Shown piece after piece: positions 44,506 to 53,518 of a stretch of DNA of 64,000 bases. The notes below the pieces were generated by a model. That model was given only the letters and a program-made list of their open reading frames with translations. It was not told the origin of the DNA and ran no database searches. Where the stretch lies: positions 62,001-126,000 of the forward strand of contig NZ_BMLY01000002.1 in assembly GCF_014645555.1 (NCBI RefSeq), given 5' to 3'. The position numbers and the translations under genes are program-made. Within the stretch, counting starts at the first letter, position 1. Every line of letters begins with the position of its first letter. This DNA is from Silvimonas amylolytica (GTDB lineage Bacteria > Pseudomonadota > Gammaproteobacteria > Burkholderiales > Chitinibacteraceae).

Positions 44506-45936
44506 TCATTTGGCTTGGGCTACCGTGTCAGCAGGCGCTTCATAGCCACCACCCAACGCGTGGGTCAGGCTGACTTCAGCGGCGAGTTGACGGTTTTTCA
44601 GGATCAACAATTGTTCCTGGATCAACAGCACCGGCAATTGCGCGCGCAGCACCGAACCCTGATCGGTCAGGCCGTTCTGCATGCGGCGTTGCTGGTTGTC
44701 GCGTACGGCTTCAGTCGCCCGCAGGTAAGCCGTCATGGCTTTTTCCTGATCAGCCAGACCTTGCAGGGCGATACCCTGATTGGCCACATCCTGCACCGCG
44801 TTCACCAGTGCCTGGTTGTACTGGGCGATGATCACGTCACGTTGGGCGCGATCGCCTTGCAAACCGGCTGACAACCGACCGTTATCAAAGATCGGGAAAC
44901 TGATCCCTGGCGTGATGCCCATAGTGCGGGTACCGCGCTTGAGGAAGTCATCCAGACTGATACTCGAGAAACCGATGAATGCCGAAATGTTGATGTCCGG
45001 ATAGAACGCGGCCTTGTCGGCTTCCGTACGCTTCACGCTGGCTTCAACGCGCCAGCGAGCCGCTTGCAGGTCCGGGCGACGGGACAACAGATTCAGGCCC
45101 AGATCGGTCGGCACGCCACCAGCGGTCATCGGCAGCGGCACAGCTTTCAGTTGATCGATGCTGGTCACATCACCGGTGGCGCCGACCAGTGCGCGCAAGG
45201 CTTCACGGTCTTTGCGCTCGCTGGTGCGCAGTTGCGCAATCACGCTGTCCTGATTGGCGACATCACCACGCGCACTGCGCTGCACGGCATCTGTATCCAG
45301 GCCGCTTTGCACGCGGCGGGCAGCAATCTGATGCAGGCGATCCTGCACGTCACGCTGTTGCTCTACCACTTGAATGCGAGCCTGGTCGGCTTGCCAGTCA
45401 AAATAGGCTTGGGCCACGGCTGCGGTCAGTTGTTGTTCTGCGGCGGCATAGTCAGCCTGAGCGGCTGCGGTTTCGCCCAACGCGGCAGAGATCTCTGCCT
45501 TGTGTTTGCCCCACCAGTCAAAGTCGTACGACGCGTTGATCATGGGCTCGGTGTCGGTAATCCATGTACCGGCCAGTGGTGGCGGGTAGATCCCGTACTT
45601 GGAGGTCAACTCACGCGTGGAACGGATGCTGGCATCAATGTTCACGCCATCAGCAGCGCGGGCCTGACTGACGGTGGTTTGCGCCAGTGCCACGCGGCTT
45701 TGCGCCACCGCCAGCGACGGCGAGCCTTTCAAGGCTGCATCGACCAGGGCGTTCAATTGATCATCGTGATAGCGGGTCCACCACCGGGCCGCAGGCCAGC
45801 CTTCCTGAGCCAGCTTGAGCTGGGTAGAAAGTTGCGCAGCAGCCGCATCGCGCATCTGTACCGTGGGGTGGTCATCAGGGATGCTGGCACAACCCGCCAG
45901 CAAGACCAATATGCCAAATGCAAGCTTTTGTTTCAT
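44506..45936 (-). CDS. NodT-family outer-membrane efflux lipoprotein
   Basis: A 476-residue TolC-like outer-membrane factor. The lipobox LLAGC places the acylated Cys at C16. Two repeats of the outer-membrane efflux domain are present, with typical AQSRVALAQTTVSQARAADG, QAYFDWQADQARIQVVEQQ, NLLSRRPDLQAARWRVEASVKRTEADKAAFYPDINISAFIG and RATEAVRDNQQRRMQNGLTDQGSVLRAQ. It forms the exit duct of the pump. The ATG at 45936 starts the signal peptide. Confidence 0.92.
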   Translation of the reverse strand: MKQKLAFGILVLLAGCASIPDDHPTVQMRDAAAAQLSTQLKLAQEGWPAARWWTRYHDDQLNALVDAALKGSPSLAVAQSRVALAQTTVSQARAADGVNIDASIRSTRELTSKYGIYPPPLAGTWITDTEPMINASYDFDWWGKHKAEISAALGETAAAQADYAAAEQQLTAAVAQAYFDWQADQARIQVVEQQRDVQDRLHQIAARRVQSGLDTDAVQRSARGDVANQDSVIAQLRTSERKDREALRALVGATGDVTSIDQLKAVPLPMTAGGVPTDLGLNLLSRRPDLQAARWRVEASVKRTEADKAAFYPDINISAFIGFSSISLDDFLKRGTRTMGITPGISFPIFDNGRLSAGLQGDRAQRDVIIAQYNQALVNAVQDVANQGIALQGLADQEKAMTAYLRATEAVRDNQQRRMQNGLTDQGSVLRAQLPVLLIQEQLLILKNRQLAAEVSLTHALGGGYEAPADTVAQAK

Positions 45937-46027
45937 GGCGTTATAATCAAAAGTTAAATTATTTGAGCAAAAAAAAGTGGCCGAAATCAACCAACCACTT
46001 TTATGGATTCTGTTTACAAACAATGGA

Positions 46028-46543
46028 TCAGGCGAAGACAGCCAGTAGTTTTTTGAGGATGGACTCAAGCTGGTCACGTTCGCCCTCGCTCAGCACCTGG
46101 AAGGCGACAAAAGCGTAATCCTGAATCTTGGGCAGGAGTTCCTTGACCAGTTCATCTCCGTGCGGGGCCAGGTAGAGGTCAATGCGACGGCGGTCTTCGG
46201 GGTTGGGCTCGCGCGACAGTAATTCCTTGGCTACCAGCTCATCACAAATCCGCGTGACGTTGGCACGGGACTCCCCGGTGGCCTCGGCCAGATCAGAAGG
46301 ATTGAGCGGCTTGCCTTGCGAACTCACCAGCATGATCAGCGCCAGAAAGCTGATGCGGTTCAGGCCGTATTCACGCAGCACCTGATTCATGCGCGAGTTA
46401 AAACCACCCGCCACATGCTGCAGCAGCATTTTGAGCAATACCGCCTGACGGTTGCTGCCGGGAACACGGGAGCACACACGGTCAATTCGGTTCTCGATAT
46501 CCGCGAAACTCGGGATTTCGGTCTGATCATGGATTTCATTCAT
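46028..46543 (-). CDS. MarR-family repressor of the efflux operon
   Basis: A 171-residue MarR regulator. The winged helix is in FLALIMLVSSQGKPLNPSDLAEATGESRANVTRICDELVAKELLSREPNPEDRRRIDLYLAPHG, with the wing motif PEDRRRIDLYL. It precedes the outer-membrane factor, adaptor and MFS genes in the same direction, and a 7-bp dyad lies 12 bp before its start. It is likely an autoregulated repressor released by the pump's substrates, as in EmrR systems. Start ATG 46543. Confidence 0.9.
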   Translation of the reverse strand: MNEIHDQTEIPSFADIENRIDRVCSRVPGSNRQAVLLKMLLQHVAGGFNSRMNQVLREYGLNRISFLALIMLVSSQGKPLNPSDLAEATGESRANVTRICDELVAKELLSREPNPEDRRRIDLYLAPHGDELVKELLPKIQDYAFVAFQVLSEGERDQLESILKKLLAVFA

Positions 46544-46554
46544 GAATAAATAGT

Positions 46555-46571
46555 AAATAGTTGTACTATTT
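46555..46571. promoter_or_regulatory. MarR-type operator
   Basis: AAATAGT-TGT-ACTATTT, a 7-bp inverted repeat with a three-base spacer in an AT-rich patch just upstream of the MarR gene. It overlaps the stop codon of the upstream UDG-like gene. Confidence 0.6.
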
Positions 46572-47183
46572 TTGGCAAGAAATATTTGAACCCACCAAGC
46601 ATCCATTGGTCAGCACGTGCGCAACCCGCCCTTGCAAGGCAGGAACAACTTCCTCCTCAAACCATGGATTTCTCTTTAACCACAACTGGTTCCGCGGGCT
46701 CGGGTGCGGCAGGACAAACGTGCGCGGCGCATAGTCGCGCCAGGCGCGCACTGTGGTAGTCAGGTCAGCTTGACGGGCATTGCCCAGATAAAACGCTTGG
46801 GCGTACTGACCAATCGCAAGGACTAACTCGATATTGGGTAGTAGCGGTAGCAACTGTGGGTGCCACAAGGCGCTACACGCTGCACGAGGGGGCAAGTCGC
46901 CTGACTTGCCCTTGCCTGGATAACAAAACCCCATGGGGACGATGGCAAACTGCGCGGGATCGTAAAAAGTGGCGTCGTCCACGCCCAACCATTGCCGCAG
47001 TCGCAGGCCAGAAGCATCAGACCAGGGCACACCACTGGCGTGGACTTTGGTCCCCGGGGCCTGCCCGATCACCAGAATGCGGGCTCGCGCATCGGCCACC
47101 AGTACCGGGCGCGGGCCAAGCGGCAAATCAGTGCATTCACGGCAGGCGCGGATGTCAGTGAGCAGGTTTTGCAGGGAAATCAT
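46566..47183 (-). CDS. Uracil-DNA glycosylase superfamily protein
   Basis: A 205-residue member of the uracil-DNA-glycosylase fold. The N-terminal cysteines CRECTDLPLG, the motif GQAPG (residues 40-44) and the C-terminal LPHPSPRN (HPSPRN, 160-165) mark the active-site loops. Canonical family 1 enzymes have a different catalytic motif, so substrate is not certain; it may act on uracil or a related base in DNA. FCYPGKGKSGDLPPR is typical of this subgroup. Start could be 47195. It ends 23 bp before the MarR gene, same strand, so may feed transcription into it. Confidence 0.8.
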   Translation of the reverse strand: MISLQNLLTDIRACRECTDLPLGPRPVLVADARARILVIGQAPGTKVHASGVPWSDASGLRLRQWLGVDDATFYDPAQFAIVPMGFCYPGKGKSGDLPPRAACSALWHPQLLPLLPNIELVLAIGQYAQAFYLGNARQADLTTTVRAWRDYAPRTFVLPHPSPRNQLWLKRNPWFEEEVVPALQGRVAHVLTNGCLVGSNISCQK

Positions 47184-47264
47184 GGCGGTAACCATTCGGG
47201 CGACGCACAAAGCGTAGTGTAACGGCGCTTTCGATCCGCGCGTGGGCGCGTTAAAGTTGCGGAT

Positions 47265-47996
47265 ATGAAACTGGCAATCGATCGCATTCTCCAATCCCAA
47301 GGCTTCGGCACCCGCAAAGGCTGCCGCGAGCTGGTTACCGACGGCGACGTCTCTATTAACGGCGAGGTCATGGATGACTGGCGTGCCGTGGTAGAAACGG
47401 ACGGCCTTGTTATCACCCTGTTTGGCGAGGAAGACTGGCCCTACCGGGAGCACGTCTACGCGGCATTGAACAAGCCGCCCAACTACGAGTGCTCACGCAA
47501 ACCCAGCCATCACCCGGGCATTCTGACCCTGCTGCCAGAGCCGCTGCGCTGGCGGGATGTACAGCCCGTAGGCCGCCTGGATCACGACACCACCGGCTTG
47601 ATCTTGCTGTCAGATGACGGTGCGTTCATTCATGCGCAGTCGCACCCGCGTCATCACCAGCCCAAGACGTATATGGCAACGCTGGCTGAACCTGCGACAG
47701 AAGCACTGGCGCAGGAACTGGAAAGCGGCGTGCAACTGCATGACGAACCCGCGCCGATCGCTGCGTTGTCGGCGAAACTGTTAGACCCGACGCATATCGA
47801 AATCGTGCTCGATCAGGGTAAATATCATCAGGTCAAACGCATGCTGGCCGCAGCCGGGAATCACTGCGCCGCACTGACTCGCGTAGCCATTGGCGGTTTG
47901 ACGCTCTCTTCACTTAACCTGGCCGAAGGTGAGTGGTGTTACCTCACAGAAGCCCAGATCGTGGCCCTGAACAGCGAACCGGATACCGGCGCATAA
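47265..47996 (+). CDS. rsuA: 16S rRNA pseudouridine synthase (RsuA-like)
   Basis: A 243-residue RsuA-family enzyme. The N-terminal S4 RNA-binding domain is RILQSQGFGTRKGCRELVTDGDVSINGE. The catalytic domain has PVGRLDHDTTGLILL, with the catalytic aspartate at D106, and the family ending KYHQVKRMLAAAGNHCAALTRVAIGG. RsuA isomerises U516 of 16S rRNA. Related RluE/RluB enzymes are alternatives, but the divergent S4 domain and length fit RsuA. Three bases separate its stop from the next gene. Confidence 0.88.
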   Translation: MKLAIDRILQSQGFGTRKGCRELVTDGDVSINGEVMDDWRAVVETDGLVITLFGEEDWPYREHVYAALNKPPNYECSRKPSHHPGILTLLPEPLRWRDVQPVGRLDHDTTGLILLSDDGAFIHAQSHPRHHQPKTYMATLAEPATEALAQELESGVQLHDEPAPIAALSAKLLDPTHIEIVLDQGKYHQVKRMLAAAGNHCAALTRVAIGGLTLSSLNLAEGEWCYLTEAQIVALNSEPDTGA

Positions 47997-47999
47997 AAC

Positions 48000-49061
48000 A
48001 TGAAATATCTGGAGATCACCGCCGGCCCGGAGGCCTATCGCCAACTTCAGGCCGACGGTTTCAAGGCTGATCTGTTCTCCCATTTGGGTGCGGCTGCGGG
48101 TGGCCCCAAGTGGCAGGTGCTGGCCCGACTGGATCGCGTGCTGTTTGGCGACTGGTTGCCGCAGCGCACGCGTCCGCTGCAGGCAGTGGGCGCATCCATT
48201 GGTGCGTGGCGGTTAGCGGCGGCTGCCGTGCAAGATCCGCTGGCCGGGCTGGATCGCTTTGAAGCGGCTTACCTGGCACAGCGCTACAGCCTCAAACCCA
48301 CTCCAGCCGAGGTCACCCAGGTGGCCAGAGAAATCATGGACGCCATGCTCGGTGCCGAGGGCGTCGCCCAGATTCTGGCCAATCCGCGCATCCATCTCTC
48401 CATCCTGACCGCACGCGGCATGAATGGCATAGATGGCACTGGCAGTGGCCGTGACAAACTGGCATTGGGCCGTGCTGTACTGGCCAATGCCCGTGGTCGG
48501 CGCAATATGGCCGGGTATTTCCAGCGCGTGGTCTTTCACACCGGACAGTCGCCCGCACGGTTTATGGATGACGGCTTTGGTGACACCGCCATCGCACTCG
48601 ATCAAGCCAACTTTACCCCGGCCTTGCTGGCCAGCGGCACCATTCCTGGCGTACTGGAAACCGTCCGCGACATCCCCGGCGCGCCGGCGGGCGCTTATCT
48701 GGATGGCGGATTGATCGACTATCACATGGATCTGGCACTGAACCAGCCCGAAGGTTTGCTGCTGTTACCGCATTTCTCGCACCGGGTAACGACGGGCTGG
48801 CTCGATCAATTCTTGCCCTGGCGCAAACCGCGTTATCTGCAACGCACCTTGCTGATGACGCCCACCGCCGAATTCCTGCAATTGTTGCCCAACGGGCGGG
48901 TGCCCAGCCGCAAAGACTTCGGTCGTTATGCCGGCCGCGATGCCGAACGCGAACGTGACTGGAAAAAAGCCATCGATCTTGGTCAACATCTGGCCGATGA
49001 CTTTGCAACCTTCATGCACAGCAACGAGCCACTGCAGTTTGTACGACCCATGACGGCCTGA
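48000..49061 (+). CDS. Patatin-like phospholipase family protein
   Basis: A 353-residue hydrolase with a patatin-type Ser-Asp dyad: S66 in GASIG and D235 in YLDGGLIDYH. GAAAGGPKW near residue 31 could be the oxyanion-hole glycine stretch. No signal peptide or membrane anchor, so probably cytosolic acting on membrane lipids or acyl esters. It begins directly after the rsuA stop, so both are on one transcript; the link is probably incidental. Substrate unknown. Confidence 0.75.
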   Translation: MKYLEITAGPEAYRQLQADGFKADLFSHLGAAAGGPKWQVLARLDRVLFGDWLPQRTRPLQAVGASIGAWRLAAAAVQDPLAGLDRFEAAYLAQRYSLKPTPAEVTQVAREIMDAMLGAEGVAQILANPRIHLSILTARGMNGIDGTGSGRDKLALGRAVLANARGRRNMAGYFQRVVFHTGQSPARFMDDGFGDTAIALDQANFTPALLASGTIPGVLETVRDIPGAPAGAYLDGGLIDYHMDLALNQPEGLLLLPHFSHRVTTGWLDQFLPWRKPRYLQRTLLMTPTAEFLQLLPNGRVPSRKDFGRYAGRDAERERDWKKAIDLGQHLADDFATFMHSNEPLQFVRPMTA

Positions 49062-49181
49062 CGCCGCCTGCAGCCAGATTCGCGATTTTCATACACACCT
49101 GCAGTAACGCTCAGCCTGTTGCAGATACGGCGGTGGCATAATGCCGCCATCGTTTACATCTATTTTCTATTTGAGCGCGCC

Positions 49182-50123
49182 ATGGCCATTCTGATCAGCG
49201 GTTCCATTGCCTACGACACCATCATGGTGTTCCAGGACCAGTTCAAGAACCACCTGCTGCCTGACCAGCTGCATATCATTTCCATTTCTTTCCTGGTGCC
49301 GGAAATGCGCCGCGAACTGGGCGGCTGCGCGGGCAATATCGCCTACTCGCTCAAAGGCCTGGGTGGCGACCCGCTGATGGTCGGCACCGTCGGTAGTGAC
49401 TTCGGCCCGTATGCGGCACGTCTGGACCAACAAGGTATCTCTCGCGCCGGGATCAAAGAATTGCCGGAACACTTCACCGCGCAGTGCTTTGTGACAACGG
49501 ACCTCGATGACAACCAGATCGCGGCCTTTCACCCAGGCGCGATGAATTTTTCGCATTTTATCGACAGCAAAGACATCGGTGTCCCGGTCGAACTGGGTAT
49601 TGTGGGCCCGGACGGCAAACTGGGCATGCAAGCCCGCTGCCGTCAGTTGGCCGCCGGTGGCGTGCCGTTCATCTTCGATCCGGGCCAGGGCATGCCGCTG
49701 TTCTCAGGTGAAGAACTGCTGGAAATGACTGAACAGGCCGACTACCTGACGCTGAACGACTATGAAGCCGAGGTTATGTCCCGCCGTTGCGGTGTGTCGA
49801 TTCCGGATCTGGCCAAAAAAGTGAAAGCGCTGATCGTGACCTACGGCAGCGAAGGTTCGGAAATCTACGCAGACGGCGAAGTCCATCGTATTCCGGTGGT
49901 TCAGGCTGAAGCGGTGGTTGATCCGACCGGTTGCGGTGATGCATTCCGCGCCGGCCTGTTGTATGGCATCAGCCATGGTTGGGACTGGCCCAGCACAGGC
50001 CGTCTGGCGTCACTGCTGGGTGCACTGAAAATTGCCCGACGCGGCGCACAAAACCACGACGTGGTTCTGGCTGATGTCAAAGCGCGTTTCGAGCGTGAAT
50101 TCGGTCAGTCCTGGCCTGCTTGA
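49182..50123 (+). CDS. PfkB-family carbohydrate/nucleoside kinase
   Basis: A 313-residue ribokinase-family kinase. The opening ILISGSIAYDTIMVF, the GG switch ELGGCAGNIAYSLKGLGGDPLMVGTVG and the catalytic DPTGCGDAF (247-255, base D253) are intact. Its opening and overall layout resemble bacterial proteins annotated as adenosine kinases. With two 5'-nucleotidase genes in the window a nucleoside role is plausible, but sugar substrates cannot be excluded. ATG 49182 is used; upstream in-frame codons do not match the family. A terminator follows. Confidence 0.87.
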   Translation: MAILISGSIAYDTIMVFQDQFKNHLLPDQLHIISISFLVPEMRRELGGCAGNIAYSLKGLGGDPLMVGTVGSDFGPYAARLDQQGISRAGIKELPEHFTAQCFVTTDLDDNQIAAFHPGAMNFSHFIDSKDIGVPVELGIVGPDGKLGMQARCRQLAAGGVPFIFDPGQGMPLFSGEELLEMTEQADYLTLNDYEAEVMSRRCGVSIPDLAKKVKALIVTYGSEGSEIYADGEVHRIPVVQAEAVVDPTGCGDAFRAGLLYGISHGWDWPSTGRLASLLGALKIARRGAQNHDVVLADVKARFEREFGQSWPA

Positions 50124-50138
50124 GTACACGCGTAAATA

Positions 50139-50168
50139 CAGCCCGGCGCGGATCGTCGGGCTGTTTCT
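50139..50168 (+). terminator. Intrinsic terminator after the PfkB kinase gene
   Basis: Stem CAGCCCG-N11-CGGGCTG followed by TTTCTC. Confidence 0.75.
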
Positions 50169-50201
50169 CATCAAACCAACGCTGAATTACAAGAATACGG
50201 T

Positions 50202-50215
50202 TTGACCTGGATTAA
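50202..50215. promoter_or_regulatory. FNR-like site upstream of ubiU
   Basis: TTGAC-CTGG-ATTAA agrees with the FNR/ANR consensus TTGAT-N4-ATCAA at eight of ten positions. It lies about 60 bp before the ubiU start. Relevant because the ubiUVT products work without oxygen. Confidence 0.4.
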
Positions 50216-50275
50216 AAGCCCCCAGCGCTAACGCGCCTAAGCTCCTGCGCTTTGCCACCTTCGGCGGAGCGCATC

Positions 50276-51274
50276 ATGCGTGTTCCTCATCTCGTTTGCC
50301 CGGCTGGCAGTTTGCCGGCGCTGAAAAAAGCCGTCGATCACGGCGCCGACGCGGTTTATGTCGGTTTCAAAGACCCCACCAATGCCCGCAATTTTGCCGG
50401 GCTGAATTTCACCGACACCCAACTGGCCGAAGGCGTGGCCTATGCCCATCGCCATGGGCGCGAGGTGTTGGTCGCCATCAATACCTACCCCCTGGCCGGC
50501 AAAACAGCGCACTGGCATCGCGCGGTGGACCGCGCTGCAGAACTAGGCGCAGATGCCGTGATCATGGCCGACCCCGGCTTGCTGGATTACGCCGCCCGTA
50601 CCTGGCCTGCGCTGCGGCGTCATTTGTCAGTGCAGGGCTCGGCCACCAATGCCGATGCCATCAACCTCGCGTACGAATGCTTTGGTATCTCCCGCGTGGT
50701 GTTGCCCCGCGTATTGACCTTGCCGCAAGTGGAATACGTCGCAGCGCATACCCCCGTTGAGATCGAAGTGTTTGGCTTTGGCAGTTTGTGCGTCATGGCC
50801 GAAGGCCGCTGCGCGTTGTCTTCCTGGGTCACCGGTGAATCGCCCAACACCCACGGTGTGTGTTCGCCCGCCGCACATGTGCGCTGGGATCAGCACGGCG
50901 ACACCTTGCACGCGCGGCTGAACGGCATGTTGATCGACCGTTTCGACAAAGATGAACCCGCCGGTTACCCGACGCTGTGCAAAGGGCGCTTCGATGTCGC
51001 GGGCGACACGTATTACGCGCTGGAAGAACCGACCAGCCTCAACACACTCTCGATCCTGCCTGAACTGATCCGCATGGGCATCGCAGCGATCAAGGTCGAG
51101 GGCCGCCAGCGCAGCCCCACCTACACAGCCCAGGTCACCCGCGTGTTGCGCGCTGCCCTGGATGCCGCAACCCAGGAGCGCTATAGCGTGCGCCCGGAGT
51201 GGCAAAGAGAACTGACCGCGATTTCCGAAGGCCATCAGCAGACGCTGGGCGCCTATCACCGTCCGTGGCGCTGA
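50276..51274 (+). CDS. ubiU: O2-independent ubiquinone hydroxylation protein UbiU (U32 family)
   Basis: A 332-residue U32-peptidase-family protein. With UbiV it hydroxylates the ubiquinone ring without oxygen. Four cysteines, C172, C179, C196 and C235, have exactly the spacing (7, 17, 39) of the [4Fe-4S] ligands I recall for E. coli UbiU (C169, C176, C193, C232). LVCPAGSLPALKKAVDHGADAVYVGFKDPTNARNFAG is the U32 signature. First gene of a ubiU-ubiV-ubiT run with short gaps. Start ATG 50276. Confidence 0.95.
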   Translation: MRVPHLVCPAGSLPALKKAVDHGADAVYVGFKDPTNARNFAGLNFTDTQLAEGVAYAHRHGREVLVAINTYPLAGKTAHWHRAVDRAAELGADAVIMADPGLLDYAARTWPALRRHLSVQGSATNADAINLAYECFGISRVVLPRVLTLPQVEYVAAHTPVEIEVFGFGSLCVMAEGRCALSSWVTGESPNTHGVCSPAAHVRWDQHGDTLHARLNGMLIDRFDKDEPAGYPTLCKGRFDVAGDTYYALEEPTSLNTLSILPELIRMGIAAIKVEGRQRSPTYTAQVTRVLRAALDAATQERYSVRPEWQRELTAISEGHQQTLGAYHRPWR

Positions 51275-51295
51275 GCCGCATACAAGGAGGCAACC

Positions 51296-52183
51296 ATGAA
51301 ACTCACTCTTGGCCCGCTGCTCTACTACTGGCCACGCCAGCAAGTACTGGACTTCTATGCCGCAGCCGCCCATTGGCCGGTTGATACCATTTACCTTGGA
51401 GAAGTGGTCTGCGCCCGGCGCCACGAACTGCGCACCGCAGACTGGATCGCGCTGGCGCAAGACTTGAAGGCGGCCGGCAAAAATGTGGTGCTGTCCTCGC
51501 AAGCGCTCCTGGAGTCCGCGGGCGATCTGATCAGCCTGCGCAAACTGGCCGAAGCCGGTTTTGCACTGGAAGCCAACGACATGGGTGCAGTGCGCATCGC
51601 CCGCGAAGCCGGCGCCCCCATCATTGCTGGCCCGCACCTGAACATCTACAACGGCGCGACACTGGACTGGTACGCCAGTATGGGTGCGGCAGGTTGGGTG
51701 CCGGCGCTAGAAATGTCCGGCCCTGCATTGCGCCAGTTGCTGGCTGATCGGACTTGCACCATTCAGACCGAAGTATTTGCCCACGGCCACGCACCACTGG
51801 CGTTTAGCGCACGCTGCTTTACAGCCAGACACTTTGATCTGAACAAAGACGCCTGTGAGTTCCGTTGTATCGAGCACCCGGACGGGCTGCCAGTACATAC
51901 GCGGGATGGCCAGCCTTTTTTGCGCATCAACGGGATTCAGACCCAGTCTGCCACCTGCCAAAGTCTGTGGCACGATCTGCCAGATCTCAATAGCAGTGGC
52001 GTGGATGCGGTACGCATCAGCCCGCAAGCGCAATACACCGCAGAGTGGATTGCCGCCTGGTCCGCTGCGCTGGCCGGCACCACCACAACGCCAGACTTTG
52101 CCACCTGGCAACCCGAAGGCGTTTCCAATGGTTACTGGCACGGCCAGGCCGGCCTGGCGCACATCACCGGAAGCACGACATGA
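51296..52183 (+). CDS. ubiV: O2-independent ubiquinone hydroxylation protein UbiV (U32 family)
   Basis: A 295-residue partner of UbiU. Cysteines C39, C174, C187 and C191 reproduce the ligand pattern recalled for E. coli UbiV (C39, C180, C193, C197; identical 13 and 4 spacing at the C-terminal three), implying a [4Fe-4S] cluster. [15 protein letters not shown] and [13 protein letters not shown] are typical. A strong AAGGAGG ribosome site precedes the ATG. Its stop overlaps the ubiT start by ATGA, indicating coupled translation. Confidence 0.95.
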   Translation: MKLTLGPLLYYWPRQQVLDFYAAAAHWPVDTIYLGEVVCARRHELRTADWIALAQDLKAAGKNVVLSSQALLESAGDLISLRKLAEAGFALEANDMGAVRIAREAGAPIIAGPHLNIYNGATLDWYASMGAAGWVPALEMSGPALRQLLADRTCTIQTEVFAHGHAPLAFSARCFTARHFDLNKDACEFRCIEHPDGLPVHTRDGQPFLRINGIQTQSATCQSLWHDLPDLNSSGVDAVRISPQAQYTAEWIAAWSAALAGTTTTPDFATWQPEGVSNGYWHGQAGLAHITGSTT

Positions 52184-52620
52184 TCCGCTTTTTCAGCACA
52201 CTCCCCGCCCAGGCGCTTCCACACTTGCCCGAAGCGCCACCCGCAATGGTCGCTGCCTTTGTACTTAACCGGCTAGCGCCGCGCCTGTGGCAAGAAGAGG
52301 ACTTTGCCTGGCTCTCTGGCCGCGCCATACGCATTGCACTGACCGAGCCCGCCATCGGCATCACGCTGGGTCACAATGGCCGGGGCTTTGTGGCGTTACG
52401 CCGGGAAGGCGATGTCACGCTGCGCGCTGGCTGGCAGGACTTCCTGGCCATGATGCGGCAAGAGTCGGACCCCGACACCTTGTTCTTTCAGCGCCGCCTG
52501 CAGATTGATGGCGACACCGAACTGGGTTTACATCTGAAAAACCGGCTGGATGCGACAGACTGGGATCAGTTACGCGCAGTCTTGCCCGGCCCGTTGGCCC
52601 AATGGCTGGGGCCGGCCTGA
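52180..52620 (+). CDS. ubiT: Ubiquinone biosynthesis accessory protein UbiT (SCP2 lipid-binding)
   Basis: A 146-residue SCP2-domain lipid carrier which in E. coli supports oxygen-independent ubiquinone synthesis in the same way that UbiJ supports the aerobic route. The SCP2 segment includes [69 protein letters not shown]. The start is the ATG overlapping the ubiV stop. A strong terminator shared with dsbA follows. Confidence 0.92.
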   Translation: MIRFFSTLPAQALPHLPEAPPAMVAAFVLNRLAPRLWQEEDFAWLSGRAIRIALTEPAIGITLGHNGRGFVALRREGDVTLRAGWQDFLAMMRQESDPDTLFFQRRLQIDGDTELGLHLKNRLDATDWDQLRAVLPGPLAQWLGPA

Positions 52621-52635
52621 GCCCGGGCACGCCAA

Positions 52636-52673
52636 AAACAAAAACGCCTGGCATTGACCAGGCGTTTTTGTTT
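52636..52673. terminator. Bidirectional intrinsic terminator
   Basis: A 16-bp perfect stem AAACAAAAACGCCTGG/CCAGGCGTTTTTGTTT, loop CATTGA. It ends ubiUVT on the plus strand and dsbA on the minus strand. Confidence 0.92.
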
Positions 52674-52717
52674 GCAATCACATGCCAGACAACCCCGCAT
52701 GTGAGATGCAGCCAGAC

Positions 52718-53398
52718 TTACTTCTTCTTTTTGGTCTCACCCGTGGCCGCTGCCGCAGCCGGCTTCTTGGCAGCACGCTCTTTGGCAATCAACTGGTCAA
52801 TCACGGTCAGCACGGTACCGTCTTCCTTGCCCACCATAGAAGGCGCGGTCACAAACTTGCCATCAACGATGAAGGTCGGCACGCCATCAATATGGTAGGT
52901 ATCAACCAGCTGCCCCAGCTTGCCCACTTCGGCCGAAGCAGAGAACGAGGTATAAGCAGCCTTGAACTTGTTCACGTCAATGCCTTGCTTCTTCACCCAG
53001 TCGTACAGGGTATCTTCGCGACGCAGCTCGACGCCGTCACGCTGAATGGCGTTAAACACGGCTTGCTGGTATTTGCCGGCAATACCCATCTGGTTCAGTG
53101 CAATGAAAATCTTGGCATGCGCTTCAATATCGCTACGGCCTTGCCATACCACGTGGTAACGAATGAAATTCACATCAGACGGCAATTTGGCAGCCCATTG
53201 CTCAACATAGGGCTCAACATGGAAGCAATGCGGGCAGCCGTACCAGAAAAACTCGATCACTTCGATCTTGCCAGGCACTTGTACCGGCACCGGCTGGGCC
53301 ATCAGTTTGTATTCCGTGCCTTCTTTGATATCGGCCTGCGCAACGGTAGCGGCAACCAGGCCCACGGCCAGCAACAGGGATTTGATCCAGCGAGTCAT
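52718..53398 (-). CDS. dsbA: Thiol:disulfide interchange protein DsbA
   Basis: A 226-residue periplasmic oxidoreductase that introduces disulfides into exported proteins. Signal peptide residues 1-22; active site CPHC at residues 55-58 in FFWYGCPHCFHVEPYVEQW; cis-proline loop GVPTFIVDGKFV. The C-terminal tail is Ala/Lys rich (AKKPAAAAATGETKKKK), an unusual extension. ATG 53398 is chosen, with AAGGA nine bases upstream; an ATG at 53407 directly abuts that site. It is followed by the shared terminator; the SPOR gene is about 120 bp upstream, same strand. Confidence 0.95.
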   Translation of the reverse strand: MTRWIKSLLLAVGLVAATVAQADIKEGTEYKLMAQPVPVQVPGKIEVIEFFWYGCPHCFHVEPYVEQWAAKLPSDVNFIRYHVVWQGRSDIEAHAKIFIALNQMGIAGKYQQAVFNAIQRDGVELRREDTLYDWVKKQGIDVNKFKAAYTSFSASAEVGKLGQLVDTYHIDGVPTFIVDGKFVTAPSMVGKEDGTVLTVIDQLIAKERAAKKPAAAAATGETKKKK

Positions 53399-53518
53399 TG
53401 CTAACATTCCTTTGTATTTGAGGTGGCAACGACGGCTCTGACCACCGTCACCCGTTCAGATTCAATACCGGCAAAAATATTTTCGACCTGACTTCAACGG
53501 TGAGCCCGCGCCAGGCGT

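Noticed and set aside
43153-44871. A 572-codon plus-strand frame opposite the efflux adaptor gene.
   Set aside because: Antisense to a gene with clear HlyD/EmrA motifs and to part of the outer-membrane factor gene; no independent evidence.
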